This document shows positions 1 through 6,080 of a stretch of 6,522 bases of DNA, in pieces. The position numbers and the translations under genes were made by a program. This stretch comes from Bacteroidales bacterium (lineage in GTDB: Bacteria > Bacteroidota > Bacteroidia > Bacteroidales > UBA932): positions 1 to 6,522 of the forward strand of contig JAFROA010000032.1 in the NCBI GenBank assembly GCA_017429885.1, given 5' to 3'. The notes under the pieces are model-generated. The model saw only the letters and a program-made list of their open reading frames with translations. It was not told the DNA's origin and searched no databases. Position 1 is the first letter of the stretch. The number at the start of each line of letters is the position of its first letter.

Positions 1-343
1 ACGGTGCCCCCGGCCCGGCGACACTTCTGACCAATGCGGCCCAGGTTCAGCAGTGTCCCAGTCTGCTAATGTTGCCAAGGGACCGGACGGGAGGATCAAC
101 GTGGCTGACACTTCGGGGCTGGACTTACCCCTTGCGACCATCAGAATCTCTTGCTCCAAAGGCACTTACATCCGAGCCTTCGCCAGAGACCTGGGCGAGG
201 CGTTAGGCTCTGGAGCCCACCTGAATTCTCTCCGGAGGACAAAAACAGGCGGCTTCGATGCCGAAACCGCCTTGTCTGTATCTCAAGCTGTCAGCTTATT
301 CCCTACAAGAAATCAAGAGAAACCCGACGGTCAAGATAATTGA
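1..343 (+). CDS. truB: tRNA pseudouridine(55) synthase TruB, C-terminal part (5' end outside window)
   Basis: TruB converts uridine 55 in the T-loop of tRNAs to pseudouridine in the cytoplasm. The identification rests on the block CSKGTYIRAFARDLGEALG (from nt 152), followed by SGAHLNSLRRTKTGGF. In E. coli TruB the tyrosine and arginine of the equivalent KGTYIR are active-site residues. The catalytic aspartate motif (GxLDPxAxG) lies upstream of the window and cannot be checked. The frame is open to the left edge, so the in-frame GTG at 53 is not the true start. An oddity is that roughly the first 30 codons (nt 2-90) do not resemble the expected PPxFSAxK...RAYxxAR segment; they are Gly/Pro/Cys/Ser-rich and contain a hairpin (20-57). 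This could be an insertion, a frameshift upstream, or divergence. The product ends in a short polar tail with no recognisable PUA domain. The stop (341-343) lies inside the convergent lipoprotein gene. Confidence 0.85.
   Translation, partial: RCPRPGDTSDQCGPGSAVSQSANVAKGPDGRINVADTSGLDLPLATIRISCSKGTYIRAFARDLGEALGSGAHLNSLRRTKTGGFDAETALSVSQAVSLFPTRNQEKPDGQDN
20..57. repeat. imperfect hairpin in the anomalous part of truB
   Basis: GACACT (20-25) pairs with AGTGTC (52-57), and CTGA plus CC (27-32) pairs with GG plus TCAG (44-50). There is one mismatch, one bulged base and an 11-nt loop, giving twelve pairs in 38 nt. Just outside, nt 5-13 read TGCCCCCGG, which also occurs (reverse strand) near one end of the palindromic element in ftsK (5234-5242). 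The hairpin lies where the truB reading does not match the family. It may be part of an inserted palindromic element, but the window edge cuts off the rest. Confidence 0.4.
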
Positions 344-734
344 CCCTGTCTCTTGAGACCTGGAGAACACCTTTCACTTTCTCAAAATGAGTTATGGCAT
401 CCTCAAGCTTTTCGGGATCCGGGAGCCTGATTGCTATAGCGTTGCCGATCTTATAATCATAGATGATCGAGGCTCCATATTTCCTTATCGCTTTCTTTAG
501 AGGCTCCTTGCCGATCTCGATGTCGTAGCTGATAACTAAGACATCCCTGGAATACTCCAGTCCGGAATCCCTCGGCCTCATCGGAGCGGCTCCCGGTGCG
601 GGAATATCCGGAGCTTCAAAGGAGTCCACCCTGGCCAACTGCTTCTCGGTCCGGCTCATGGTGCTGCAGCCCGCCAGGATGGCTATCACCGCCGGCAGAC
701 ACACTAGGAAAACGATGGATCTCTTAGTCATCAT
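303..734 (-). CDS. small lipoprotein with a subtilase prodomain-like (inhibitor I9 / fervidolysin N-type) domain
   Basis: This is a 143-residue predicted lipoprotein. Residues 1-22 form a signal peptide with a clean lipobox (LAGC, lipidated Cys23). There is no acidic stretch after the cysteine, so it probably faces the periplasm. Residues 24-60 are a Pro/Ala-rich spacer. Residues 64-133 form one compact domain whose strand-helix-strand-strand-helix-strand pattern (DVLVISY, then a Lys-rich helix, ASIIYDYKIGNAIAIRLP, an EKLEDAITHFEKV helix, GVLQVSRDRVNYL) resembles the N-terminal prodomain that folds and inhibits subtilisin-like proteases. No protease domain follows. The family call is by pattern, not by search. 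Its start is 17 bp after the apbE stop, so the two genes are probably co-transcribed. A second ATG follows immediately (729-731), and no Shine-Dalgarno separates the two. The last 41 bp overlap truB tail to tail. The function is unknown; a periplasmic protease inhibitor or chaperone is possible. Confidence 0.75.
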   Translation of the reverse strand: MMTKRSIVFLVCLPAVIAILAGCSTMSRTEKQLARVDSFEAPDIPAPGAAPMRPRDSGLEYSRDVLVISYDIEIGKEPLKKAIRKYGASIIYDYKIGNAIAIRLPDPEKLEDAITHFEKVKGVLQVSRDRVNYLDRRVSLDFL

Positions 735-751
735 CTTGTTTTAGAACCAAA

Positions 752-1774
752 TTATTTCCCTGCAAGTTTGAAGCCAGAGGAAGCCCATTCGGTCATATTT
801 CCGCCATCATCGTAGATAAGATAGCCCTCCACATCATCCTTTGAAGCTATGAATTCCTTCGCGGCGTCCAACCCGATGACCATGCAATATGTGGCATAGG
901 CGTCCGCTGTGGTCGCGTCGGGGGCCACAATCGTGGCGCTCAGGAGATTATGGTTGACCGGATATCCGGTACGAGGGTCTATCGTATGCGAATACTTACG
1001 CCCGTCTTTCTCATAGAACTTGCGGTAGTTGCCGGAGGTGACCACACCGCAGCCTCTCCCGTCTCCGCGCCAGATTCCGTCAAGGTCGGCGCCAGGGGTC
1101 ATATTACCGTCAACCGGTCTGTCGATACCGATGGACCAAGGCAGCCCTTTCTGGTTCAAGCCCTCGCAATATATCTCCCCGATATCCACCAGCATGTCTT
1201 TGACTCCAATGGAATGGAGATATTCCGCGATCTTGTCAGAGGTGTATCCTTGGGCGATGGCGTTGAAATTCAGCTTAGGACGTATTCCGGGACGCAGAGG
1301 TTCCATGTCCTCCCCTATCGTGTCCATACCGCAGACAGCCAAAACGCTGTCAACCGTTTCCGCCGAGGGAAGCCTGTCGGAAGTGAAGCCGAATCCCCAG
1401 ATGTCGAAAAGTGATGCCGCGGCCACGTCCAGAGCCCCTCCGGTCTCGTCGTAGAACTTCCGGGATAAAGCGAATATCTCCTTGAACATGGCATTTGGCT
1501 CAACTGGAGCGCCTGCATTCAAACGGCTCAACTGGGAGCCTTTGTTGTACCCCGAAAGGGTCGTGTCAATCAAAGTCAGGATGGAGTCCACAGCCGCCTG
1601 GATCTCATTCTGCGATGCCCTCACCCCTTTGAGGTTGAGTTTCACCGAATATGTCCCACCTTGGGCGTAACCCGTAAGCTGGCAATACCCCTTATCCGGA
1701 GCGCATGACAGGCAGCAAAGCGAAAGCGCGATCAGCGCCGGAATGACGGAAAAAGTATTCAAGAACCTGTTCAT
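752..1774 (-). CDS. apbE: FAD:protein FMN transferase (ApbE family lipoprotein)
   Basis: ApbE uses FAD and a divalent metal to attach FMN covalently to Ser/Thr of exported flavoproteins such as NqrB/NqrC or RnfG subunits. With the ATG at 1774 the protein has 340 residues: a signal peptide MNRFLNTF... ending at a cysteine (LSC, Cys24), then the ApbE domain. Motifs in order are GGTYSV near the N-terminus, TLSGYNKGSQLSRLN, FDIWGFGF, LNFNAIAQGYTSDKIAEYL, DMLVDIGEIYCEG, WSIGIDRP, GVVTSGNYRKFY, YSHTIDPRTGYPV and TTADAYATYCMVIG; the last carries the Asp/Thr metal-site residues of the family. The usual GGE reads GE here. An in-frame ATG at 1792 would add LIIAI ahead of the signal peptide; I prefer 1774 because it gives a normal basic signal-peptide start, though no Shine-Dalgarno supports either. 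The small lipoprotein follows after 17 bp. No target flavoprotein is encoded in the window. Confidence 0.92.
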   Translation of the reverse strand: MNRFLNTFSVIPALIALSLCCLSCAPDKGYCQLTGYAQGGTYSVKLNLKGVRASQNEIQAAVDSILTLIDTTLSGYNKGSQLSRLNAGAPVEPNAMFKEIFALSRKFYDETGGALDVAAASLFDIWGFGFTSDRLPSAETVDSVLAVCGMDTIGEDMEPLRPGIRPKLNFNAIAQGYTSDKIAEYLHSIGVKDMLVDIGEIYCEGLNQKGLPWSIGIDRPVDGNMTPGADLDGIWRGDGRGCGVVTSGNYRKFYEKDGRKYSHTIDPRTGYPVNHNLLSATIVAPDATTADAYATYCMVIGLDAAKEFIASKDDVEGYLIYDDGGNMTEWASSGFKLAGK

Positions 1775-1792
1775 TATTGCAATTATAAGCAT

Positions 1793-1891
1793 TTACGGGA
1801 GAATTATCGGCTTACTTGGACTGGTTTTTGCTGAAAGAGTACTGTTTTAGCGAATTTTATACGATATTTGCATGTTCAAGTCAAGACTCAT
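1793..1891. promoter_or_regulatory. divergent intergenic region between apbE and the FISUMP lipoprotein gene
   Basis: This AT-richer stretch separates two divergently read genes and must hold both promoters unless transcription enters from elsewhere. For the + strand, GATATTTG at 1863-1870 is one base from the Bacteroidota -7 element TAnnTTTG. A convincing -33 TTTG at the right distance is missing; the nearest is a TGTTTT run at 1843-1848. It would place the RNA start only about 15-20 nt before the ATG at 1892. I found no TAnnTTTG match on the minus strand for apbE. No hairpin or riboswitch-like structure was seen. Confidence 0.3.
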
Positions 1892-2881
1892 ATGAGATTC
1901 AAAAGCATATTACTCCTTTTGTCCGCGGCCTCACTTGCCATCCTTCCTTCATGTCATAAAAAGGATGAGGACTCAGAGTCAGACCCGTTCCTCAACGGAA
2001 CCGTGTCTTTCTCCATCCCCTCTTTCGTGAAGGTCGGGGAACAATTGACAGTCACTCCTAAAGGAGCTGTCAATCCTACCGGCGATGTCGGGTACTACTG
2101 GTCCTCCACGTGGAACTCAACCAGAGACACCGTGAAGACTGAGAGTGGATCCGGCGATGGTACCTGGACTATGACCGTTCCCCTCGCCACAGGTGTTTAC
2201 ACGGTCACTGTGGGGGCCTTCGCGGCTAATTACTCAAGTATTTCCTCATATAAGAAATTCACTGTCGTGGATCCTTCCCTTGAGGGTTCCTTGAAAGGTG
2301 CGGAGTACGAGACCGGCTCTAGTTTTGTGGATTCAAGGGATAATGGGGTATATTACCTCACTACCGCAGGTGATAAGGTCTGGATGCAGAACAACCTTTA
2401 TTATTCCGGTACCGGAGTATCTTATCAGAATAGCGTGGCGATGGATCCCATAGTCGGAAGGTTCTACACTTGGAACGAGGCTCTCTCGGCTTGTCCCGAT
2501 GGCTGGCGTCTCCCGACAGATAAGGAATTTGCCGCTTTGGCCGGAACCACTGGGGAAACACTCTCCAATGTCGCCGGATCATTGATGGTGAACGCCACTT
2601 TCAACGGCCAGAAGCTATGGACTTTCTGGCCCGATGTGAAGATCACCAATTCCGCGAAGTTCTCCGCCCTCCCGATCGGATATGCCATCGATCAGGAAGG
2701 ATACATGAAATACATGGGATCAAGCCAGTACGCGACATTCTGGACTTCAGACAACTCCGACGACTCAGCGATTTACCGCTACCTCTATGTCGCCAAAAAC
2801 GACATCTATCTCGGCTACGGAGACAAAGAGTCTTTCCGTGCCTCGGTACGTTGTGTGAAAGATGATAATAACGGGGAGTAG
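1892..2881 (+). CDS. surface lipoprotein with Ig/PKD-like domain and FISUMP (Fibrobacter succinogenes major paralogous) domain
   Basis: This is a 329-residue predicted lipoprotein. The signal peptide MRFKSILLLLSAASLAILPS ends at Cys21. The following HKKDEDSESD is Lys- then Asp/Glu-rich, like the lipoprotein export signal that sends Bacteroidota lipoproteins to the cell surface. Residues about 35-127 form a beta-rich Ig/PKD-like domain (QLTVTPKG, GYYWSSTW, GTWTMTVPLATGVYTVTV, KKFTVVD). Residues about 143-325 are a FISUMP domain: FVDSRDNGVYYL, KVWMQNNLYYSG, GRFYTWNEALSACPDGWRLP, FWTSD and SFRASVRCVKD. C201 and C321 are the only cysteines after Cys21 and could form a disulfide. The molecular role of FISUMP domains is not established; they recur in surface proteins of gut Bacteroidota and Fibrobacter. 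The ATG at 1892 is preferred over a TTG at 1868 because it starts directly at the basic signal-peptide end. The gene stands alone and converges on the lolA-like gene with a 2-bp gap. Confidence 0.88.
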   Translation: MRFKSILLLLSAASLAILPSCHKKDEDSESDPFLNGTVSFSIPSFVKVGEQLTVTPKGAVNPTGDVGYYWSSTWNSTRDTVKTESGSGDGTWTMTVPLATGVYTVTVGAFAANYSSISSYKKFTVVDPSLEGSLKGAEYETGSSFVDSRDNGVYYLTTAGDKVWMQNNLYYSGTGVSYQNSVAMDPIVGRFYTWNEALSACPDGWRLPTDKEFAALAGTTGETLSNVAGSLMVNATFNGQKLWTFWPDVKITNSAKFSALPIGYAIDQEGYMKYMGSSQYATFWTSDNSDDSAIYRYLYVAKNDIYLGYGDKESFRASVRCVKDDNNGE

Positions 2882-2949
2882 GATTACCTCAAGTCGGTAA
2901 CAACATAAGAATCATCAAGGGTCTTTTCGTCAAAACGGAAAGACTCTTT
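2825..2949. repeat. 15-bp perfect inverted repeat straddling a convergent gene junction
   Basis: AAAGAGTCTTTCCGT at 2825-2839 is the exact reverse complement of 2935-2949. The left copy is in the end of the FISUMP gene and the right copy in the end of the lolA-like gene. In each gene's own direction the copy encodes KESFR with identical codons. The arms are separated by 95 bp containing both stop codons. The right arm also forms most of one side of the local terminator-like hairpin at 2917-2948, so the two pairings exclude each other in RNA. Confidence 0.85.
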
Positions 2950-3534
2950 CGTTTCCATCCTGTCGGAGAACGTGAAGTCCTTGATAATGAACTCAGAGAC
3001 AGAGCCGTCATTGAGCTTCACCTCGGCGCCCACCAGTTCGGTCGTGCCGCTCTTGAAGAAAAGCTTCAACTGTGCGATGTCCATTGAGTACTTTCCCTTA
3101 TTCAGAGGCGTCAGGACGGAAGCGTCAACCACTTTGCCCTGGAACTTGGAGGTCCCGAACGAAGCCTCCTCGAAAGCGGAGTCGACAGAGGTGATCATCA
3201 AAGCGGGATTCGTGGCGTAGACGTCAGCGGATTCCTCAACTGTCTCCACCAAGGCCTCCTCGGCCAGTCTGTCAACAGTCCATCTGAAACTACCGTCACA
3301 CCAGACCTCCAATCCGTTGCCATTCAAGACAAAAGCGTTATCCTGCACACGGACATCACCTGCGCCGGTCATCTTGGCGCTTGATCTCGATGTCTGCATC
3401 GTGAAGGAATATTCAAACGAGACAAGAGAGGATGACACCTTGTCGATGAAAGACGCCAGGGTCTTGCTCTTCGCTCCTGAAGGAGAGGCGAAAGCGAAGA
3501 TGAGGGCGAATGCTATGATGATATTCTTTCTCAT
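2884..3534 (-). CDS. LolA-like outer-membrane lipoprotein carrier protein
   Basis: LolA-family proteins shuttle lipoproteins across the periplasm from the Lol exporter to the outer membrane. From the ATG at 3534 the product has 216 residues: a signal peptide MRKNIIIAFALIFAFASPSGA with a likely signal-peptidase I site after GA, and no lipobox. The mature part is an open beta-barrel-type sequence: SLVSFEYSFTMQ, AGDVRVQDNAFVLNGNGLEVWCDGSFRWTVDR, then strands such as GKYSMDIAQLKLFFKSG and SVSEFIIKDFTFSD. The ..W(C)DG..W.. segment after an NGNGLE turn fits the Bacteroidota LolA-like proteins usually found next to ftsK. An ATG at 3543 gives three extra residues and cannot be excluded; neither start has a Shine-Dalgarno. 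The gene follows ftsK by about 40 bp and is probably the last gene of its operon. The family call rests on context plus pattern, so a more general outer-membrane biogenesis role remains possible. Confidence 0.82.
   Translation of the reverse strand: MRKNIIIAFALIFAFASPSGAKSKTLASFIDKVSSSLVSFEYSFTMQTSRSSAKMTGAGDVRVQDNAFVLNGNGLEVWCDGSFRWTVDRLAEEALVETVEESADVYATNPALMITSVDSAFEEASFGTSKFQGKVVDASVLTPLNKGKYSMDIAQLKLFFKSGTTELVGAEVKLNDGSVSEFIIKDFTFSDRMETKESFRFDEKTLDDSYVVTDLR
2917..2958 (+). terminator. probable rho-independent terminator of the FISUMP gene, inside the lolA 3' coding end
   Basis: AAGGGTCTTTTCG (2917-2929) pairs with CGGAAAGACTCTT (2936-2948) across a six-base loop, TCAAAA. All 13 positions pair, two of them as G-U wobbles. 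The 3' side continues as the T-rich TCGTTTCC. It begins 35 nt after the FISUMP stop at 2881. Because the two stop codons are only 2 bp apart, a terminator for either gene has to lie within the other gene. The T-tract is imperfect, so efficiency is uncertain. The same hairpin read on the minus strand lies before the lolA stop and has no T-tract after it. Confidence 0.5.
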
Positions 3535-3573
3535 GATAACCATGGGAATTGCAGAAGTTGTGCCAGAAAAAGA

Positions 3574-6078
3574 TTATTGGTTCCTGAAGGCTTCCAGGAC
3601 CTTCTCGAGCTCATCCAGACTGCCGATAAGTACCTGCCTGGGTTTAGAGCCTTCCTGAGGACCCACGATGCCAGCGGCCTCGAGCTGGTCCATGACCCTG
3701 CCAGCCTTGGCATATCCCATCCCGAGACGCCTCTGCAGGTCGGATGTGGATCCCCTCTGGTTGATCACAATCATCTTCGCCGCCTCCTCGAAACGCTCGT
3801 CCAGGTTCTTCATGTCAACCAGACCTCCGGAGCCTTCCTCCGTGGATTCCTCAACATCCGGTAGATAATACGGGGTGTTGAAACTCTTCTTATAGCCTTG
3901 CTGATCACCGATGAACTCGGTCAGTTTGCTGATCTCATCGCTGTCGATAAGAGCGCACTGGACCCTCTCCATCTCAACTCCGGCATAGTAGAGCATGTCT
4001 CCCCTTCCGATAAGCTTCTCGGCGCCAGGAGAATCCAGGATAGTGGAAGAGTCAATCCTGGAGATAACCCTGAAGGCGATACGGGTAGGGAAATTGGCCT
4101 TGATGAGACCGGTGATAACATCGACGGAAGGCCTCTGGGTAGCCAGAACAATGTGGATACCGGCGGCGCGGCCTTTCTGCGCCAGACGGATAATTGACGT
4201 GGATATGCTGCGGGCCTGGGCCTTGGCGTCCCCGCCTCCTCCTACCGACATGGTCAAATCGGCATACTCATCAACTATGGTGACAATATAAGGCAGGAAC
4301 CGGTGGCCGTCGGTAGGCAGCAGATGGCGTTCCTTATACTTCTCGTTATATTGCTTGATATTAGGCACATAAGCCTTACTAAGCAATTCATAGCGCTGCT
4401 CCATCTCAGCCACGAGAGCCTTCAGGACCTTCTCCGCCTTGTCCGGCTTCTTGACGATGGCGTTATCCAGCTCCTCCTTATCGTCATTGGCGGGAAGGAC
4501 AGCCAGGTAATGGTGCAGAAGACGTCCATAGTGGGAGAACTCGACCATCTTCGGGTCTATGAAGACAAACTTCAGCTCAGAAGGATGCTTGGAATAAAGC
4601 AAGGACGCGACCATCGCGTTCAGTCCCACAGACTTACCCTGCTTTGTTGCACCAGCCACCAATAGGTGCGGAGCATCGGCCAAGTCAAAGACTTTGACTT
4701 TCTGATGGATGGTGTAACCAATAGCGATAGGAAGCTCAGCTTTGCTGTTCCTGAACGAGTCATCGTTGAGGACGGCCCGCATTGGCACGATTGAAGGCTT
4801 GTCATTAGCGACCTCTATACCCACTGAGTCGGTCAGAGTCACGACACGGACTCCCCTCGCGTGGAGGTACATACCGATATCCTCCTGGAGTTTCTTGATC
4901 TCAGCGATCTTGACTCCGGGTGCCGGATAGACCTTATAAAGGGTCACCGTAGGTCCAACAATCGCCTTGACATCATTGATCTGGATCCTGTAATTCTCCA
5001 GAGTCGCCCTGATCTTATTGTTGTTTCTTGTGAGCTCTTCCTCTGAGACCTCGTGACGCCCGGTCGAATATTCCTCAAGAAGCTCGAGAGAAGGGAACTC
5101 GTACTTGGGCAGCTCATCACGGACATTGATCGGCTCAAGTTCCTTGGTGATCTCTGTGGATAGTTCCTCACCCTTGATAATCTCAAGTGTATTGTCCTGT
5201 TTGACTGGATCCTTAGAATCTTTGCTCTCCGTCCCGGGGGCAGACGGCAGCTCAGATGCCTCGCTTCGCTCGGCCCCACCGCTCGCGTCGCCTCGCGACG
5301 CTCCGGTCCCCCCTCTTACCGTGCCGAGGGTGGCAGGATCTGAGCTTGCCGTCTCCCCCGGGACGGGATTAACGATTGGAGCGGGCCGGGTAGCCGCCGG
5401 GCTTAGGCCGTACTCAGCCGCAGCGGAGCGAGGATGGACGCGGCCGGGCTCGGACGGCTGCCCGGATACCTCAGTACCAAGAGATGGATCTGATACCGGC
5501 TCAGGAGCACCCAAAGAGTCCAGCCATAGGCGGAACTTGTCACTGGCGAAGAAAAGCCATAAAGCCAAAAGCAGCAGAAGGAAAACGGCCGTTATGACCG
5601 GGCCGAAAAGATTACGGGACCAACTGACGACTGACTCGCCGCACTCACCTCCAAGCCCGCCTCCGAAGACATTCCCCCAGCCAGCGACATCAGAGATGAA
5701 GGAGAGAAGGAAAGAGGCCACAAGCGCACCGGAAATGGTGAGCAATATGGTCCTGGTCATCGAGTAATGCCACCTGCCGAGAAGCAGGCGGACCGAGACC
5801 GCGAACATGATCAGAATCAACGCTAGACTCCCGAGCCCGAACCACTCGCGCACGAGCAAGTTGGCCCATTTATAACCGAGTTTACCAGCTATATTGCTGA
5901 TATGCACGGATTTATCCGCAACAGGAGCGGCAAGGGCGCTTTGGTCCACTTTCCAAGTGAACACATAAGAGATGGTTGCCAGGAGGGTGAAGACAGTGAG
6001 AACGGCGACAAGCAGACCGGCTCCTTTCACCAGTCTCTCCTTGTCGTCATCATCCATTGTCTTCCAAAGCCTGCGCAT
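3574..6078 (-). CDS. ftsK: DNA translocase FtsK (FtsK/SpoIIIE family)
   Basis: FtsK is a septum-anchored hexameric ATPase that pumps chromosomal DNA and helps resolve terminus regions at division. From the ATG at 6078 it has 834 residues, a normal length for Bacteroidota. Four membrane helices lie at about 18-40, 80-102, 109-129 and 159-178, with the phylum-typical FTWKVDQS at 40-47. A Pro/Ser/Gly linker spans about 185-300. The motor domain holds Walker A GATKQGKS (476-483), Walker B IVTIVDEYAD (598-607), then LATQRPSVDVITG and KANFPTRIAFRV. The C-terminal winged-helix gamma domain (about 758-820; DLQRRLGMGYAKAGRVMDQ, GIVGP) binds the polarity sequences. Walker A has Lys where Gly is commoner, but the consensus GxxxxGKS is kept. 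Linker residues 238-284 are encoded by the 138-bp palindrome at 5229-5366. The gene starts 2 bp after the DUF4290 stop, behind an AGGAA, and precedes the lolA-like gene. Confidence 0.97.
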   Translation of the reverse strand: MRRLWKTMDDDDKERLVKGAGLLVAVLTVFTLLATISYVFTWKVDQSALAAPVADKSVHISNIAGKLGYKWANLLVREWFGLGSLALILIMFAVSVRLLLGRWHYSMTRTILLTISGALVASFLLSFISDVAGWGNVFGGGLGGECGESVVSWSRNLFGPVITAVFLLLLLALWLFFASDKFRLWLDSLGAPEPVSDPSLGTEVSGQPSEPGRVHPRSAAAEYGLSPAATRPAPIVNPVPGETASSDPATLGTVRGGTGASRGDASGGAERSEASELPSAPGTESKDSKDPVKQDNTLEIIKGEELSTEITKELEPINVRDELPKYEFPSLELLEEYSTGRHEVSEEELTRNNNKIRATLENYRIQINDVKAIVGPTVTLYKVYPAPGVKIAEIKKLQEDIGMYLHARGVRVVTLTDSVGIEVANDKPSIVPMRAVLNDDSFRNSKAELPIAIGYTIHQKVKVFDLADAPHLLVAGATKQGKSVGLNAMVASLLYSKHPSELKFVFIDPKMVEFSHYGRLLHHYLAVLPANDDKEELDNAIVKKPDKAEKVLKALVAEMEQRYELLSKAYVPNIKQYNEKYKERHLLPTDGHRFLPYIVTIVDEYADLTMSVGGGGDAKAQARSISTSIIRLAQKGRAAGIHIVLATQRPSVDVITGLIKANFPTRIAFRVISRIDSSTILDSPGAEKLIGRGDMLYYAGVEMERVQCALIDSDEISKLTEFIGDQQGYKKSFNTPYYLPDVEESTEEGSGGLVDMKNLDERFEEAAKMIVINQRGSTSDLQRRLGMGYAKAGRVMDQLEAAGIVGPQEGSKPRQVLIGSLDELEKVLEAFRNQ
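5229..5366. repeat. 138-bp imperfect palindromic element in frame within the ftsK linker
   Basis: The two halves are inverted copies. 5229-5240 pairs with 5355-5366 (12 bp, CCGTCCCGGGGG), 5242-5248 with 5348-5354 (7 bp), 5249-5257 with 5338-5346 (9 bp), and 5269-5274 with 5323-5328 (6 bp). In the middle ACCG (5278-5281) pairs with CGGT (5304-5307), enclosing GCGTCGC-CTC-GCGACGC (5285-5301), a perfect 7-bp stem. Arms differ mainly by single-base bulges. The length is exactly 46 codons. On the coding strand it gives a Gly/Ala/Ser/Glu/Arg-rich peptide including GASRGDASGGAERSEAS, unlike the rest of FtsK. It is also more GC-rich than its flanks. It carries no open reading frame of its own. I infer an inserted non-autonomous palindromic element tolerated because it falls in a disordered linker; the family is not recognised. 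Confidence 0.85.
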
Positions 6079-6080
6079 CG

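Noticed and set aside
478..540. Possible membrane or enzyme domain in the small lipoprotein
   Set aside because: The segment is an amphipathic helix and strand of the prodomain-like fold. It has no catalytic residues and no hydrophobic stretch long enough to cross a membrane.
547..613. Several short palindromes (CTGGA/TCCAG, TCCCG/CGGGA, GCTCC/GGAGC) in the Pro/Ala-rich part of the small lipoprotein gene
   Set aside because: They are five-base stems, not nested into one structure, with no relation to the ftsK element.
950..1454. Two overlapping + strand open frames of 141-154 codons
   Set aside because: Both lie antisense to the well-conserved ApbE core, and their products resemble no family.
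1868..1891. TTG start extending the FISUMP lipoprotein by eight residues
   Set aside because: It would put HVQVKTH before a normal signal peptide. The TTG is part of the possible -7 promoter element, and the ATG at 1892 is a better start.
5444..5465. CCGGGC...GCCCGG inverted repeat elsewhere in the ftsK linker
   Set aside because: It is only 6 bp with a 10-nt loop in very GC-rich sequence, which is easily expected by chance. No longer pairing surrounds it.
5105..5767. 220-codon open frame on the + strand, antisense to ftsK
   Set aside because: It is a shadow of the GC-rich ftsK linker. Its product is low-complexity Ser/Pro/Arg with no domain, and the opposite strand encodes a clear FtsK.
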